DNA of 35,034 bases from a virus. Made by a program: the position numbers and the translations under genes. Shown here piece by piece: positions 15,081 to 24,332 of this stretch. The notes under the pieces are model-generated. The model was not told the origin of the DNA, made no database searches, and saw only the letters and a program-made list of their open reading frames with translations. Location: positions 1 to 35,034 of IMG/VR virus record IMGVR_UViG_3300046006_003476; one strand, given 5' to 3'. Each line of letters opens with the position of its first letter. The stretch's first letter is position 1.

Positions 15081-16712
15081 ATGAAATGGTTTCCGTTACT
15101 GAATTACACACACTATTCTTTGCAGTATGGTTTCTCAAGACCCAAAGAGCTTGCTAAAAAGTGTAAAGAGAATTCCTATCCAGCGTGTGGGATAGCTGAT
15201 TACAAGTCAATTTCCGGAGCCGTGTCTTTCTACAAAGCCTGTGTAGACAACGATATCAAGCCTATCATTGGATGTTCATTCGATGACTTTTCCATTTTCG
15301 CTAAGAATAAAAACGGATGGCTTGAGTTGATCCAGATCGTATCTTCTATAGATGAAGATGGCAATTACGATCCTTCTTTACTGATTCAGCTTGGTAAAAA
15401 TGGAAACTTGATTTGCGTAGCTTCGAAAGAAGTTTCATCGCCAATCAATGGTGATGATTTCTACGCTTGGTCTGAATCTTTCACAAAGACATTTTATGCA
15501 AACAAAGATCAAGCTGAATTGCATAGAATCATTCTTTGCTCAGCAAACAAAATGACACTTCCTCAGGTAAAGAAAGAGCTGGCATCAAACAAATGCCCAT
15601 CGATCAAGAATTGGCAATTCTTCACCTCTGACGATTTCTATCTCAAAGCAAAGAATGAGATATCACACATTTTAGTGAATGACGCTCGTGTCGATGATTT
15701 TCAAGAGATTTTCGATAAATGCGAAAACTATAACATTCTCAATCAACCGATGTTGCCCACGTTTGCTACTCCAAGTGGAGAGTCTGAAAAAGACTTTTTA
15801 AAAACATTGGCAAGGCAAGGTTGGAAAGAGCTGTTGAACGACAAAATCAAAAACGTTGATGAACGTACCGTTTATGGTGACAGGTTTCGCAGAGAATATG
15901 AAGTTATCGAGCAAGCAAATCTCTTTGGATATTTCCTGATAGTTTGGGATATTTTAAACTATTGTCGCAGTCAAGGTTGGATGGTTGGTCCCGGCAGAGG
16001 GTCGGCAGCAGGCTGTTTGATATCTTATTTGATTGGTATCACACAAATTGATCCAATTGAATTTGACCTTTTGTTTGAAAGGTTTTATAATGCTGGACGA
16101 AACACTGCGGATCATATCTCTTTGCCAGATATTGACATGGACGTTCCGGGAGAAAAACGTGACGAAATCATCGCTTATCTCAAAGACAAGTACACAAATA
16201 CCAATGTTAGTCAAATGTTAACCTTTGGAAGACTTCAAGGCAGAAGTGCCATCAAAGAAGTTTTAAGAGTAAACAATGCCTGTGGCTTTAGCGAAATGAA
16301 TGAAATCACAAGATATATTCCAAATGAAGCCGATATCTCGGATCAATTGGCAGAAATGGATGAAGAAGATCGATCTATTATTCGTTGGTCTTTGATAAAT
16401 AACGCCAAAGAATTGAGAGATTATTGCTATATTTCAGATGAAGGAGAACTCAAAGGAGATTATGCTGTTTATTTTCAGCAAGCAATAGATATTGAAGGAA
16501 CATTTAAAACCCAAAGCAAACATGCTGCTGGTGTTGTTATATCAGCAGAACCTCTTCATAAAGTATGCCCAATGGTCAATCAAAAAAACGGATCTGAAAA
16601 GATAGCAGGTTTAGAAATGTCTGATTTAGAAGCTTTAGGACACGTCAAATTCGACATTCTCGGTCTCAATTTACTGGATAAAATAATGAAAATCAAGGAG
16701 CTAATAGGATAG
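15081..16712 (+). CDS. dnaE: DNA polymerase III alpha, N-terminal half
   Basis: Holds the PHP-like domain and palm of a C-family replicative polymerase. The palm has PGRGSAAGCLISYLIG (304-319), LPDIDMD (348-354) and HVKFDILGL with the third catalytic aspartate D525. It stops 18 residues after that aspartate, where intact polymerases continue into the fingers. The missing fingers and C-terminal domains are encoded by the gene at 18094. The PHP domain lacks the usual HxH and DH metal ligands (LNYTHYS, IADYKS), so it is probably not an active nuclease. AAAGG at 15071-15075 is the ribosome site. No intein residues occur at the break; the halves likely join as subunits. Confidence 0.93.
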   Translation: MKWFPLLNYTHYSLQYGFSRPKELAKKCKENSYPACGIADYKSISGAVSFYKACVDNDIKPIIGCSFDDFSIFAKNKNGWLELIQIVSSIDEDGNYDPSLLIQLGKNGNLICVASKEVSSPINGDDFYAWSESFTKTFYANKDQAELHRIILCSANKMTLPQVKKELASNKCPSIKNWQFFTSDDFYLKAKNEISHILVNDARVDDFQEIFDKCENYNILNQPMLPTFATPSGESEKDFLKTLARQGWKELLNDKIKNVDERTVYGDRFRREYEVIEQANLFGYFLIVWDILNYCRSQGWMVGPGRGSAAGCLISYLIGITQIDPIEFDLLFERFYNAGRNTADHISLPDIDMDVPGEKRDEIIAYLKDKYTNTNVSQMLTFGRLQGRSAIKEVLRVNNACGFSEMNEITRYIPNEADISDQLAEMDEEDRSIIRWSLINNAKELRDYCYISDEGELKGDYAVYFQQAIDIEGTFKTQSKHAAGVVISAEPLHKVCPMVNQKNGSEKIAGLEMSDLEALGHVKFDILGLNLLDKIMKIKELIG

Positions 16713-16779
16713 CTACGAGTCTTGAGGTCAAATTGTGTATAATATCTTGAAACTGGTATTTATACTCAAGGAGACAAAG

Positions 16780-17391
16780 ATGAAAAAAGATGAAAATGGT
16801 AGATTCTTACCAACCAAGAATTATAATCATGACTTAGATGAGAATGAAATAATAAAAATGTACGAAAGCGGCATAAAAGTGAGAGCTATTGCTAGAGAGG
16901 TAAAAAGTTATCCAAAGAAGATTCAAAAGATTCTCAAGAATAATAGTGTAGAATTTAGGATAAAAACTTGTTATTTGAGTGGTCCGGATAATCCAAGATG
17001 GACAGGATTTAAAGAAATGCAAGGTGCATATCTAACGGCAGTAAAAGGTGCAGCAAGAAGAAGAGGATTCGAATTTTCTGTAAGTTATGAGTATCTTTGG
17101 GATATTTTCGTTGATCAGAAACGTCGATGCGTTTACTCCGGTATTGAAATATTTTTCTCTCGTGATAATATAGAACATATAAATGGCAACTACACTGCCT
17201 CCTTAGATAGAATTGATAGTTCATTGGGCTATATTGAAGGTAACGTACAATGGGTACATAAACGTGTGAATGTAATGAAAGGTAACATGGAAGAACAGGA
17301 GTTTCTCGATTTCTGTGAAGCTATTACCTATAAGAATAAAAAGCAGGAAATAATGAAGACTTTTTCTCATTCAGAAAGTAAACGACTATGA
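16780..17391 (+). CDS. HNH homing-type endonuclease with N-terminal HTH
   Basis: A 203-residue protein lying between the polymerase halves. Residues 15-60 form a helix-turn-helix (IIKMYESGIKVRAIAREVKS, then YPKKIQKILKNN) closely patterned like the N-terminus of the nuclease at 33630. The C-terminal part has RRCVYSG and SLDRIDSSLGYIEGNVQWV, the H-N-H-type signature common in phage homing endonucleases. The start is the ATG at 16780 with AAGGAG six bases upstream; a longer frame from a GTG at 16735 lacks a ribosome site. The stop overlaps the exonuclease start by 4 nt. Its position at a polymerase split is typical of homing-gene invasion. Confidence 0.85.
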   Translation: MKKDENGRFLPTKNYNHDLDENEIIKMYESGIKVRAIAREVKSYPKKIQKILKNNSVEFRIKTCYLSGPDNPRWTGFKEMQGAYLTAVKGAARRRGFEFSVSYEYLWDIFVDQKRRCVYSGIEIFFSRDNIEHINGNYTASLDRIDSSLGYIEGNVQWVHKRVNVMKGNMEEQEFLDFCEAITYKNKKQEIMKTFSHSESKRL

Positions 17392-18068
17392 CCATAAGGG
17401 ACGTGATTTGTTTCGATTTTGAAACGGGTGGTCGCAACCCGCACACATGTCAACCAACTCAAATAGCTGCCGTAGCTCTTGATGGTAGAAATTTTAAACT
17501 AAAAGGAACCTTCAATAGCTTGATGAGACCAATCATCGACGATGAAGCTGCTATTGCAGCAGGAGTGGGTCCGCTAGAAGAAGAAGCGTTAAAAATCACC
17601 AGACAGACACGAGAGGTATTGGCCAAAGCACCATTGCCCAAAGCTGTTTGGAAAAAGTTTACAAACTTTGTGAACAAGTACAATTGGAAAGGCACACCGT
17701 TTTTTGCTCCTATTCCTTGTGGCTTTAACATCAATGGGTTTGATATGCACATTGTGAATAGACTGTGCAAACAATATGGACCGTGGGATGAAGTGCGACT
17801 GCAACAAAAGTTATTTCATCAAATCTATAAAATAGATGTAATGGATGATGTTTGGCTATGGACAGAAAGTGATCCAGAGGTTAAATCCATCAGCATGGAC
17901 GCTCTCAGAAAAAGAATGGGTCTTTCTACTGAAAACGCTCACGATGCATTGCAAGACGTTAAAGATACAGCCAATATTTTTATAAAATTACAAAAGTCAA
18001 GACGTGCAGTATACAGAAACATGAAATTTGATAACGCTTTTGTTGACGGCGATTTGTTCATTGTGTGA
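17388..18068 (+). CDS. DnaQ-like 3'-5' proofreading exonuclease
   Basis: A 226-residue DEDDh exonuclease. Exo I is FDFETGG (D10, E12), Exo II is FNINGFDMHIVN (D119) and Exo III is HDALQDV (H185, D190). It would remove mismatched 3' ends for the split polymerase, whose own PHP domain seems inactive. The gene is translationally coupled to the homing-type nuclease by an ATGA overlap and is followed 25 bp later by the polymerase C-half, so editing and synthesis proteins are made from one message. The insertion between residues 50 and 105, rich in Ala and Lys, is longer than in minimal DnaQ domains. Confidence 0.9.
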   Translation: MTIRDVICFDFETGGRNPHTCQPTQIAAVALDGRNFKLKGTFNSLMRPIIDDEAAIAAGVGPLEEEALKITRQTREVLAKAPLPKAVWKKFTNFVNKYNWKGTPFFAPIPCGFNINGFDMHIVNRLCKQYGPWDEVRLQQKLFHQIYKIDVMDDVWLWTESDPEVKSISMDALRKRMGLSTENAHDALQDVKDTANIFIKLQKSRRAVYRNMKFDNAFVDGDLFIV

Positions 18069-18093
18069 ATAACCATTATATGTTGAGGTTTGA

Positions 18094-19659
18094 ATGATCG
18101 ACAGAAATGATCCTGAGGCTTGGAGCCTATACAAAAACGGTTTGACAAAAGGGATTTTCCAATTAGAAAGTAATCATGGTCGCAATTGGTCTAAAAAGTT
18201 GGCTCCGGAAAATCTAGAGGAACTTGCTGCATTGGTAGCACTTTTGAGACCGGGGTGTACCAAGGCTATCATCGACGGAAAGTCAATGACACAAAGGTTT
18301 GTTGACAGAAAACACAACAGAGAAGAAGTTTCATATCTACATCCATTGCTTGAAGATATTTTAAAACCAACTTATGGGGTTTTAGTTTATCAAGAACAAG
18401 CGATGCGTATTGCTGTAAAGTTAGCTGGTTTCAGCGAAACTGAAACAGACAACCTTCGCAAGGCTATTGGCAAAAAGAAGGCTGATTTGATGGCCTCGAT
18501 TCGAAATGATTTTATTGCTGGATGTAAAAACGTAGGACTTGTAGACGAAGAAACGGCGAAAGAAATTTTTGGATGGATTGAAAAGTCTTCCAGATATTCT
18601 TTCAATAAATCACATGCTGTAGCCTACGCCTTAGACTCTTATTGGTCAGCTTGGTACAAAGCTCATCATACAAAAGAGTTTTTCCTGTCTTACTTGTTCT
18701 ATGCTAATGAAAAGCAAGATCCTCATCAAGAAATCTATGAGCTGGTCAATGAAGCTAAACTGTTCAATATAGAAGTAAAGATTCCTAAACTAAGTGGGTT
18801 TTCTACTAAATTCTGTATTACAAATGACGACATTTGTTTTGGAATAAAAGACATCAAAAGCTTGACGGGTGTGACTGGCGACAAAGTCATTCAGGCTATC
18901 GCTCAAGCAGTTGATGAAATCAAAAAGCAACCATCAGAATTCACTTGGCTGGATGTGCTCGTTTATTTATCCCCAAAGATTAATTCGACAGCATTTAAAG
19001 CTTTGTGTGCTATTGGTTTCTTTTCGACAAAATCCACAGGTGTCACCAGAAATCAAGCTATTTATGAATATTTGATTTTTAAAGAACTAACCAAGAACGA
19101 AGTGCAATGGGTCTTCGAGAATCAAGCGAAAAGACAATGGCAAAAGCTTGACGAATGTTTCAATGATTTGGCTCCAACCAAGAAAAATGGAGGAGGAGCA
19201 AGCAATGTGAATCGCAATCAGATCATATTGAATGAACTGAACATGCTGAAAAATCCACCGTATGATCTGAAAGATGATCCAGCGTGGATCGTCGATCAAG
19301 AAACCAAGATGCTTGGATGTCCAATTTCTCTTTCAAAGATAGACGCTGTGGATACGTCTGTAGCAAACGCTACGTGCAAGGACATTGTGAATGGAAGAAA
19401 GGGTAAAAACATTTGTCTTGTAGCAAATGTTCAGCGTGTATCCAATCACAAGATAAATAAAGCAAACAGCAAACAAAAAGGAAGAGTCATGTCTTTTCTG
19501 ACAATAGAAGACGCCACATGCAGTTTAGACAGCGTGATCGTATTTCCAGACGTCAGAGATGTATACCATTTTATTCTTTATGAAGGAAACAATCTTATGC
19601 TTTGCGGAGAAGTTGATAAGGATAATTCATTTATTGTAGAGAAAATTCATGAAATTTGA
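18094..19659 (+). CDS. dnaE: DNA polymerase III alpha, C-terminal half
   Basis: 521 residues continuing the polymerase where the N-half stops. It opens with DRNDPEAWSLYKNG and GIFQLES, matching the start of the fingers region in intact DnaE, then ALVALLRPG, YLHPLLEDILKPTYGVLVYQEQ, and SRYSFNKSHAVAYAL, all diagnostic. The C-terminus has helix-hairpin-type and OB-fold segments (VMSFLTIEDATCSLDSVIVF). About nine linker residues seem absent between halves by comparison with bacterial DnaE. The ATG at 18094 has GAGG at 18085-18088 and an in-frame stop directly upstream, so this is an independent protein and not read-through. All three catalytic aspartates are in the other half, so both are needed. 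Confidence 0.92.
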   Translation: MIDRNDPEAWSLYKNGLTKGIFQLESNHGRNWSKKLAPENLEELAALVALLRPGCTKAIIDGKSMTQRFVDRKHNREEVSYLHPLLEDILKPTYGVLVYQEQAMRIAVKLAGFSETETDNLRKAIGKKKADLMASIRNDFIAGCKNVGLVDEETAKEIFGWIEKSSRYSFNKSHAVAYALDSYWSAWYKAHHTKEFFLSYLFYANEKQDPHQEIYELVNEAKLFNIEVKIPKLSGFSTKFCITNDDICFGIKDIKSLTGVTGDKVIQAIAQAVDEIKKQPSEFTWLDVLVYLSPKINSTAFKALCAIGFFSTKSTGVTRNQAIYEYLIFKELTKNEVQWVFENQAKRQWQKLDECFNDLAPTKKNGGGASNVNRNQIILNELNMLKNPPYDLKDDPAWIVDQETKMLGCPISLSKIDAVDTSVANATCKDIVNGRKGKNICLVANVQRVSNHKINKANSKQKGRVMSFLTIEDATCSLDSVIVFPDVRDVYHFILYEGNNLMLCGEVDKDNSFIVEKIHEI

Positions 19660-19688
19660 TTGCATTATGATTGTCAATAGACTATTAT
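19656..19688 (+). promoter_or_regulatory. Promoter-like element before sugar island
   Basis: TTGATT at 19656-19661 and TATTAT at 19683-19688 with a 21-base spacer, gaplessly alignable to the element at 15004-15036 (11 of 12 bases over the upstream block, 8 of 10 over the -10 block). CTATTATAG is an odd palindrome. The region lies in the 99-bp gap before the first island glycosyltransferase. Confidence 0.5.
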
Positions 19689-19758
19689 AGTACACAAGCG
19701 GAACAGATGGATAGCTGTGTTTTTTACTGATTCGGACGCTCAGATAGCAAGGAATAAA

Positions 19759-21447
19759 ATGAGAAAAAAGAGGATATTGTTTTGTAGTGAAGCCACTTTT
19801 CTAAACACTGGTTACGCTACTTACACTCGTGAAATTTTAAATTACTTACATTCAACCGGAAAATATGAGCTGGCTGAAATGTCCAGTTATGGTCAAAGAA
19901 ATGACCCAAGAGCTGCCGATATTCCTTGGAAGTATTATGGCGTTCAGCCAAACACAGAGTGTGAGCCAAAAGCCTCAAAGCAAGAGATGGATGCTTATCA
20001 CGAAGTTGGAACAAACCAATTCGGTGAATTTATATTTGAGCACGTTTGTCTAGATTTTATGCCAGATGTTGTCTGCGATATCAGAGACTTCTGGATGCTA
20101 GACTTTGCAGAACGTAGCCCGTTTCGCCCATTCTTTGATTGGGTGATCATGCCAACCGTTGACGCTAGACCTCAAGCTCGCCAATGGATTTCTACATACT
20201 CTGGAGCCAATGGCGTTCTGACCTATTCTGATTGGGCTGGTCAAGTCTTACTGAACCAATCTGGAGGCAAGATGAAATACTGGGGTTCTTCTCCACCTTC
20301 TGCTCATCCAGCATACAAGCCAGTGGCAGACAAAAAGCTTCACAAGATTTCTATGGGTCTCAATCCTGATTATAAAATCATAGGCACTGTGATGCGCAAT
20401 CAGCGTCGTAAATTATACCCAGACTTATTTGAAGCGTTTCGAAAATTTCTTGACAAAGCAAACAGCAAGAATTATTATCTTTATTGTCACACATCTTATC
20501 CTGACTTGGGATGGGATATTCCAGAATTGCTTTTACAAAACGATTTATCTTCACACGTTTTGTTCACATACATCTGTCAAGAAACCAAAAAGCCATTTCC
20601 ATCATTGTTCAGGGGTGCTGTGGCTCAATCTCCGTTCACCGGCAGATGGAACGCAACATTGTCGAATGTTAAAACTGGAGCTTCATACGAAGAGCTATCA
20701 AATATCCAAAATCTATTTGATCTATACACTCAGTATGCAAACTGTGAAGGGTTTGGTCTTCCTTATGTTGAAGCGGCAGCTTGCGGTGTTCCTGTTTGCG
20801 GAACAGATTACTCTGCGATGGAGAGTGAAATAAGAAAGCTTGGAGGTTATCCAATCAAACCAGCAGCACTCTACAAAGAACTGGAAACTGGATGCTTGCG
20901 AGCAGTTCCCGACAATGATCTAGCAGCAGAATATTTTCTAGAATTCTTTGAAAAGTTCACTGACGAAGAACGAGCAGAAATTGGCAAACGCACTCGCTCT
21001 AATTTCGAACAATACTTTCAATGGAACTTGAGTGGATCTAAGTGGGAAAATATTTTTGACTCTTTGCCCATCAGGCCAATCGAACAAACTTGGGCTTCTC
21101 CACCAAGGATTCTAGAACCAGACCCTAAGCCAAGCGAAGAAACCATCGCTCAAGTAGAATCAACAAAGCTTGCTAGGTTTTTGATCGCAAACGTGTTGAA
21201 AGATCCAAGCATGTTGAATTCATTCTTTGAATCTAGATTGACAAGAGACTTGACATACAAGCAAACCACTGGTTCTACCGGAGGAATGTATTTCAATGAA
21301 TCTTCTCAGGCTTTTGACGGCATGAATCATAGACATAATTTTGATTTTAACGCAGCTTACAACCAAATGGTTATGCGACGAAATAAAATCAATCAGTGGG
21401 AAAAACGCAGAGTGGAAGTTATGCAGCAAAGAGGTGCCATACAATGA
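19759..21447 (+). CDS. Glycosyltransferase, GT4-like
   Basis: A 562-residue GT-B enzyme. The N-domain starts with RILFCSEATFLNTGYATY, a nucleotide-fold strand plus glycine-rich loop; the C-domain carries NCEGFGLPYVEAAACGVPV, the GT4 signature in which the glutamate contacts the sugar nucleotide, with TDYSAMESEI following. The last 60 residues are polar and rich in Asn, Gln and Arg and may be a separate tail. The ATG at 19759 has AAGGAA ahead; an upstream GTG at 19717 has no ribosome site. It is the first gene of the sugar island and overlaps the epimerase start by 4 nt. Donor and acceptor are unknown. Confidence 0.87.
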   Translation: MRKKRILFCSEATFLNTGYATYTREILNYLHSTGKYELAEMSSYGQRNDPRAADIPWKYYGVQPNTECEPKASKQEMDAYHEVGTNQFGEFIFEHVCLDFMPDVVCDIRDFWMLDFAERSPFRPFFDWVIMPTVDARPQARQWISTYSGANGVLTYSDWAGQVLLNQSGGKMKYWGSSPPSAHPAYKPVADKKLHKISMGLNPDYKIIGTVMRNQRRKLYPDLFEAFRKFLDKANSKNYYLYCHTSYPDLGWDIPELLLQNDLSSHVLFTYICQETKKPFPSLFRGAVAQSPFTGRWNATLSNVKTGASYEELSNIQNLFDLYTQYANCEGFGLPYVEAAACGVPVCGTDYSAMESEIRKLGGYPIKPAALYKELETGCLRAVPDNDLAAEYFLEFFEKFTDEERAEIGKRTRSNFEQYFQWNLSGSKWENIFDSLPIRPIEQTWASPPRILEPDPKPSEETIAQVESTKLARFLIANVLKDPSMLNSFFESRLTRDLTYKQTTGSTGGMYFNESSQAFDGMNHRHNFDFNAAYNQMVMRRNKINQWEKRRVEVMQQRGAIQ

Positions 21448-22460
21448 AATCTGTAATAATCACGGGATGTGTTGGATTGATAGGGTCTCATTTTACTAGA
21501 CACTTGTTGAAAAGTGGTTACAGGGTAATTGGCATAGATGATCTTAGTGGTGGGCACGTTGACTGCTTGCCAAAAGACACCTCGTTCGAGCAGATTGAAT
21601 TTCATCTTTTGAATTTGTCGGCAGAAAATGCTCCACAAAGACTAAACGATATTTTCAATCGAGAAAAACCAGTGGCTTGCTATCACTTTGCCGCATATGC
21701 AGCAGAAGGATTGTCCCCGTTTATTCGTAACTATAATTATACCAACAATATATTGTCTAGTGTCAATGTTGTGAACGCTTGCGTAAACCACGATGTTAAG
21801 TTGATTTTCACGTCCTCTATGGCTGTCTACGGAGACCAACAAACCCCGTTTACAGAAAATATGACTCCAAGGCCAATCGACCCATACGGAGTCGCCAAAT
21901 ACGCTGTGGAGCAAGATATCAGAATAGCCTCTGTGCAACATGGTTTAAGATACACAATACTCAGACCGCACAATGTCATTGGCATTTATCAGAATATCTG
22001 GGACAGATACAGAAACGTTGTGGGAATCTTTATTCGCAAGGTTTTAAACGATGAGCCAATGTTGATCTACGGAGACGGAAATCAAACTAGGGCTTTTTCA
22101 GACATCAAATATTGTATGCAACCATTAGAAAAATTGATCACTGTGTGCGATGGTTGTACGTTCAATATAGGTTCCGACAAGTCTTATTCATTGAATGAGT
22201 TGTCAGACATTGTGGAGAAAGTGGCACGCAAGTATTCACGCACAGCTTCAAGAAAATATGTGCAAGAAAGACACGAAGCAAAACACGCGGAATGTGACCA
22301 CTCGATGATCAAAGATGATAGAAACTTATGTTTTTATGACAATACAGATTTAGAACAAACTGTAGATGAAATGTTTCAGTGGGCAATCACACAACCTGTT
22401 CGTGAACAAAAAACCATGAAATATGAAATACAAAAAGGAATGTATGAATACTGGAAATAA
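21444..22460 (+). CDS. NAD-dependent nucleotide-sugar epimerase (GalE-like)
   Basis: A 338-residue extended short-chain dehydrogenase. The NAD-binding motif is TGCVGLIGS (G8, G11, G14). The catalytic SSMAVYG serines (124-125) and Y148-x3-K152 (PYGVAKY) are intact. AYAAEGLSPFIRNYNYTNN is a stretch I recall from a GalE-related branch often found beside glycosyltransferases. It probably interconverts UDP-sugars at C4 or a related position. GAGGTG at 21431-21436 is the ribosome site for the ATG at 21444; the frame extends further upstream without support. It overlaps the GT before it (4 nt) and the one after it (17 nt). Confidence 0.87.
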   Translation: MKSVIITGCVGLIGSHFTRHLLKSGYRVIGIDDLSGGHVDCLPKDTSFEQIEFHLLNLSAENAPQRLNDIFNREKPVACYHFAAYAAEGLSPFIRNYNYTNNILSSVNVVNACVNHDVKLIFTSSMAVYGDQQTPFTENMTPRPIDPYGVAKYAVEQDIRIASVQHGLRYTILRPHNVIGIYQNIWDRYRNVVGIFIRKVLNDEPMLIYGDGNQTRAFSDIKYCMQPLEKLITVCDGCTFNIGSDKSYSLNELSDIVEKVARKYSRTASRKYVQERHEAKHAECDHSMIKDDRNLCFYDNTDLEQTVDEMFQWAITQPVREQKTMKYEIQKGMYEYWK

Positions 22461-23223
22461 ATTACAGCTACCAGATGTTACAATCTTTACATTCTGCTGG
22501 GGAACAGAACATGTGACAAAATCTCTCAGAGCGATGCTGATTGGTATGGATCAGGTAAATTTTAAACGTTCAGTTTTAATCACTGATAGTTCAAAAACTG
22601 ATTTGACAATCTTCTCAAAAGTGATAGACTCTTTTGGTATAGAAGTCTATGACATGAATGTCAACTTGAACGAAAACATGTTTGATGATGACACGAATCG
22701 AATAGGTTTTTGCGAATCGTTTATTCAACAGGTGAATCGATACATTGTTGATGATTTTTGTTTGAACGTTCAGCACGACTCCACCATCATCGACGGCAGC
22801 AAATGGGACCAAAGATATCTTGACTATGACTACACTGGTGCTCCTTGGCCTATGAATATCATACAAGCAAGCGATATGGTGGCTGGTCGCATAGAGAAAA
22901 TCCCGAACGTTGTTGGCAACGGAGGGTTTTCACTGAGAACTCGCAAGTTTGTGGAAGAATCAGCGAAACTAGGATGGCAACACAAAAATGAAGATTTAAA
23001 TGCTTGTGTTTTCAGCTATGACGCCATGAAGAATGCTGGTATAAATTTTGCTCCACCTGAACTTGCAGCAAAGTTTTCAGTGGAACATCCTACACCTTAT
23101 AAGAATTTTGACAGAAGAATTTTATTTAGTTATGGGTCTTTTGGATTCCACGGAGAATTTAACAGTGCAGGCATGAACTTTATTAAAAATTATAATTTAG
23201 ATAGCGAGGGAAGTTTCGTATGA
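22444..23223 (+). CDS. DUF5672-like putative glycosyltransferase
   Basis: 259 residues beginning MNTGNKLQLPDVTIFTFCWG. The segments YDYTGAPWP, VGNGGFSLRTRKF and NEDLNACV match the DUF5672 family, a GT-A-like group seen in capsule and phage glycan clusters. The usual metal motif is replaced by LNVQHDSTIID in the expected place. The ATG at 22444 is preferred over that at 22423 because AAGGA precedes it at the right distance. It overlaps the epimerase by 17 nt and the next gene by 4 nt. Family assignment is reasonable, activity not proven. Confidence 0.75.
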   Translation: MNTGNKLQLPDVTIFTFCWGTEHVTKSLRAMLIGMDQVNFKRSVLITDSSKTDLTIFSKVIDSFGIEVYDMNVNLNENMFDDDTNRIGFCESFIQQVNRYIVDDFCLNVQHDSTIIDGSKWDQRYLDYDYTGAPWPMNIIQASDMVAGRIEKIPNVVGNGGFSLRTRKFVEESAKLGWQHKNEDLNACVFSYDAMKNAGINFAPPELAAKFSVEHPTPYKNFDRRILFSYGSFGFHGEFNSAGMNFIKNYNLDSEGSFV

Positions 23224-24332
23224 TAAAGACCAACAAGGTTCTGTACCTAGGATACTACAAAGAATATGGCGATTGGGGAAAGTTTGCGGTAAATAATATC
23301 AAAGCTTTGATGTCCGCAGGTGTGGATGTAGCGTGTCGATCAATTGTATTTCAAGACAATCGAACGCCAAGTGATATATTCAACGCGGAAAAAAATCAAA
23401 CCAATGATTGCGACATTTGTATTCAGCATTTGTTCCCAAATCATATGTTGGCATCTTCCAATTTTAAAAAGAACATTGGAATACTAGCAAATGAATTTGT
23501 GACCATTGATCATTCTTGCTGGGTAGAAAAGCTCAACACAATGGATCAAATATGGGTTTCTTCACCTTTCGCAAAACAGGCGTTGGACAATACTGTTCTT
23601 CGAGATAAAACCGTTGTGGTTCCTTTCGCTTTTGACACAGACGTCTACAAGAAGCATCATCCAGCGTTAAAGGGAGGCATTGAGTCTGAAGGTAAATTTA
23701 GATTTTATACCATCAGCAATTTAGAAAATCCAGAAATAGAAAGAGTGATCAGATGTTTTCATTCTGAATTTGACCATGCTGACGACGCAGTACTTGTAAT
23801 TCAAATCAATGGTGAAAATGCCAACGGTCTTGATGATAGGATTTCTAAAGTAAAATCAAACCTTGGACTTCAGAAGAATCCTACTTTTTACAAAAAGGAT
23901 ATGATTGTCAGCAAGGGCGATCTTGCTCAGTCTTCAGATAATTCTCATGCTTTTTGTGACTGTTATATTTCAAGCCTTAGCCAACGATCTCTTTTTAGTG
24001 AAGAGTTTCACGCTATGGCGTTTGGAAATACCCCCATTGTGTTACAAGATACAGACGCTGAATATTACACTGGAGCCAAATACTCTGTGAGCACTGTGTA
24101 TGAAACCAATGCTGTTCGCTCTGAACTTTGGCCTGACATCAGCAATGGTAAGAATTACATAATCAAACCTTGTGAGAAACAAATCAAAGACACGATGAGA
24201 AGACTGTACAACGAATGGAAAGAAAATCCAGCGGTTTATAAAGTCAACAAGAAAAAAGAAGCTTTTGATAAATCAGAAGCGTTTTCAATCAAAAGTATTG
24301 GGAAGATAATGAAGGAGACATTAGATGCTTAA
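23220..24332 (+). CDS. Putative GT-B glycosyltransferase
   Basis: A 370-residue protein with an N-terminal strand-loop start (KVLYLGYYKEYGDWGKFAVNN), a central WVSSPFAKQAL and VVPFAFDTDVYKK typical of GT4-like proteins at the interdomain region, and a C-terminal LFSEEFHAMAFGNTPIVLQD that corresponds to the usual EGFG..EAMA..G.P signature but is degenerate. The ATG overlaps the previous stop by 4 nt; GAGGG lies 9 bases upstream. The weaker signature could mean altered donor use. Assigned by overall pattern and context. Confidence 0.72.
   Translation: MIKTNKVLYLGYYKEYGDWGKFAVNNIKALMSAGVDVACRSIVFQDNRTPSDIFNAEKNQTNDCDICIQHLFPNHMLASSNFKKNIGILANEFVTIDHSCWVEKLNTMDQIWVSSPFAKQALDNTVLRDKTVVVPFAFDTDVYKKHHPALKGGIESEGKFRFYTISNLENPEIERVIRCFHSEFDHADDAVLVIQINGENANGLDDRISKVKSNLGLQKNPTFYKKDMIVSKGDLAQSSDNSHAFCDCYISSLSQRSLFSEEFHAMAFGNTPIVLQDTDAEYYTGAKYSVSTVYETNAVRSELWPDISNGKNYIIKPCEKQIKDTMRRLYNEWKENPAVYKVNKKKEAFDKSEAFSIKSIGKIMKETLDA

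Noticed and set aside
16722-16743. TTGAGG and TATAAT before the HNH gene as a promoter
   Set aside because: The spacer is only 10 bases and there is no TGn extension, so the match is likely chance.
16713-18093. Group I intron or split intein as cause of the polymerase split
   Set aside because: The exonuclease gene is unrelated to introns, the C-half has its own ribosome site after an in-frame stop, and no Cys/Ser/Asn splice residues occur at either border. Intron secondary structure could not be tested by eye.
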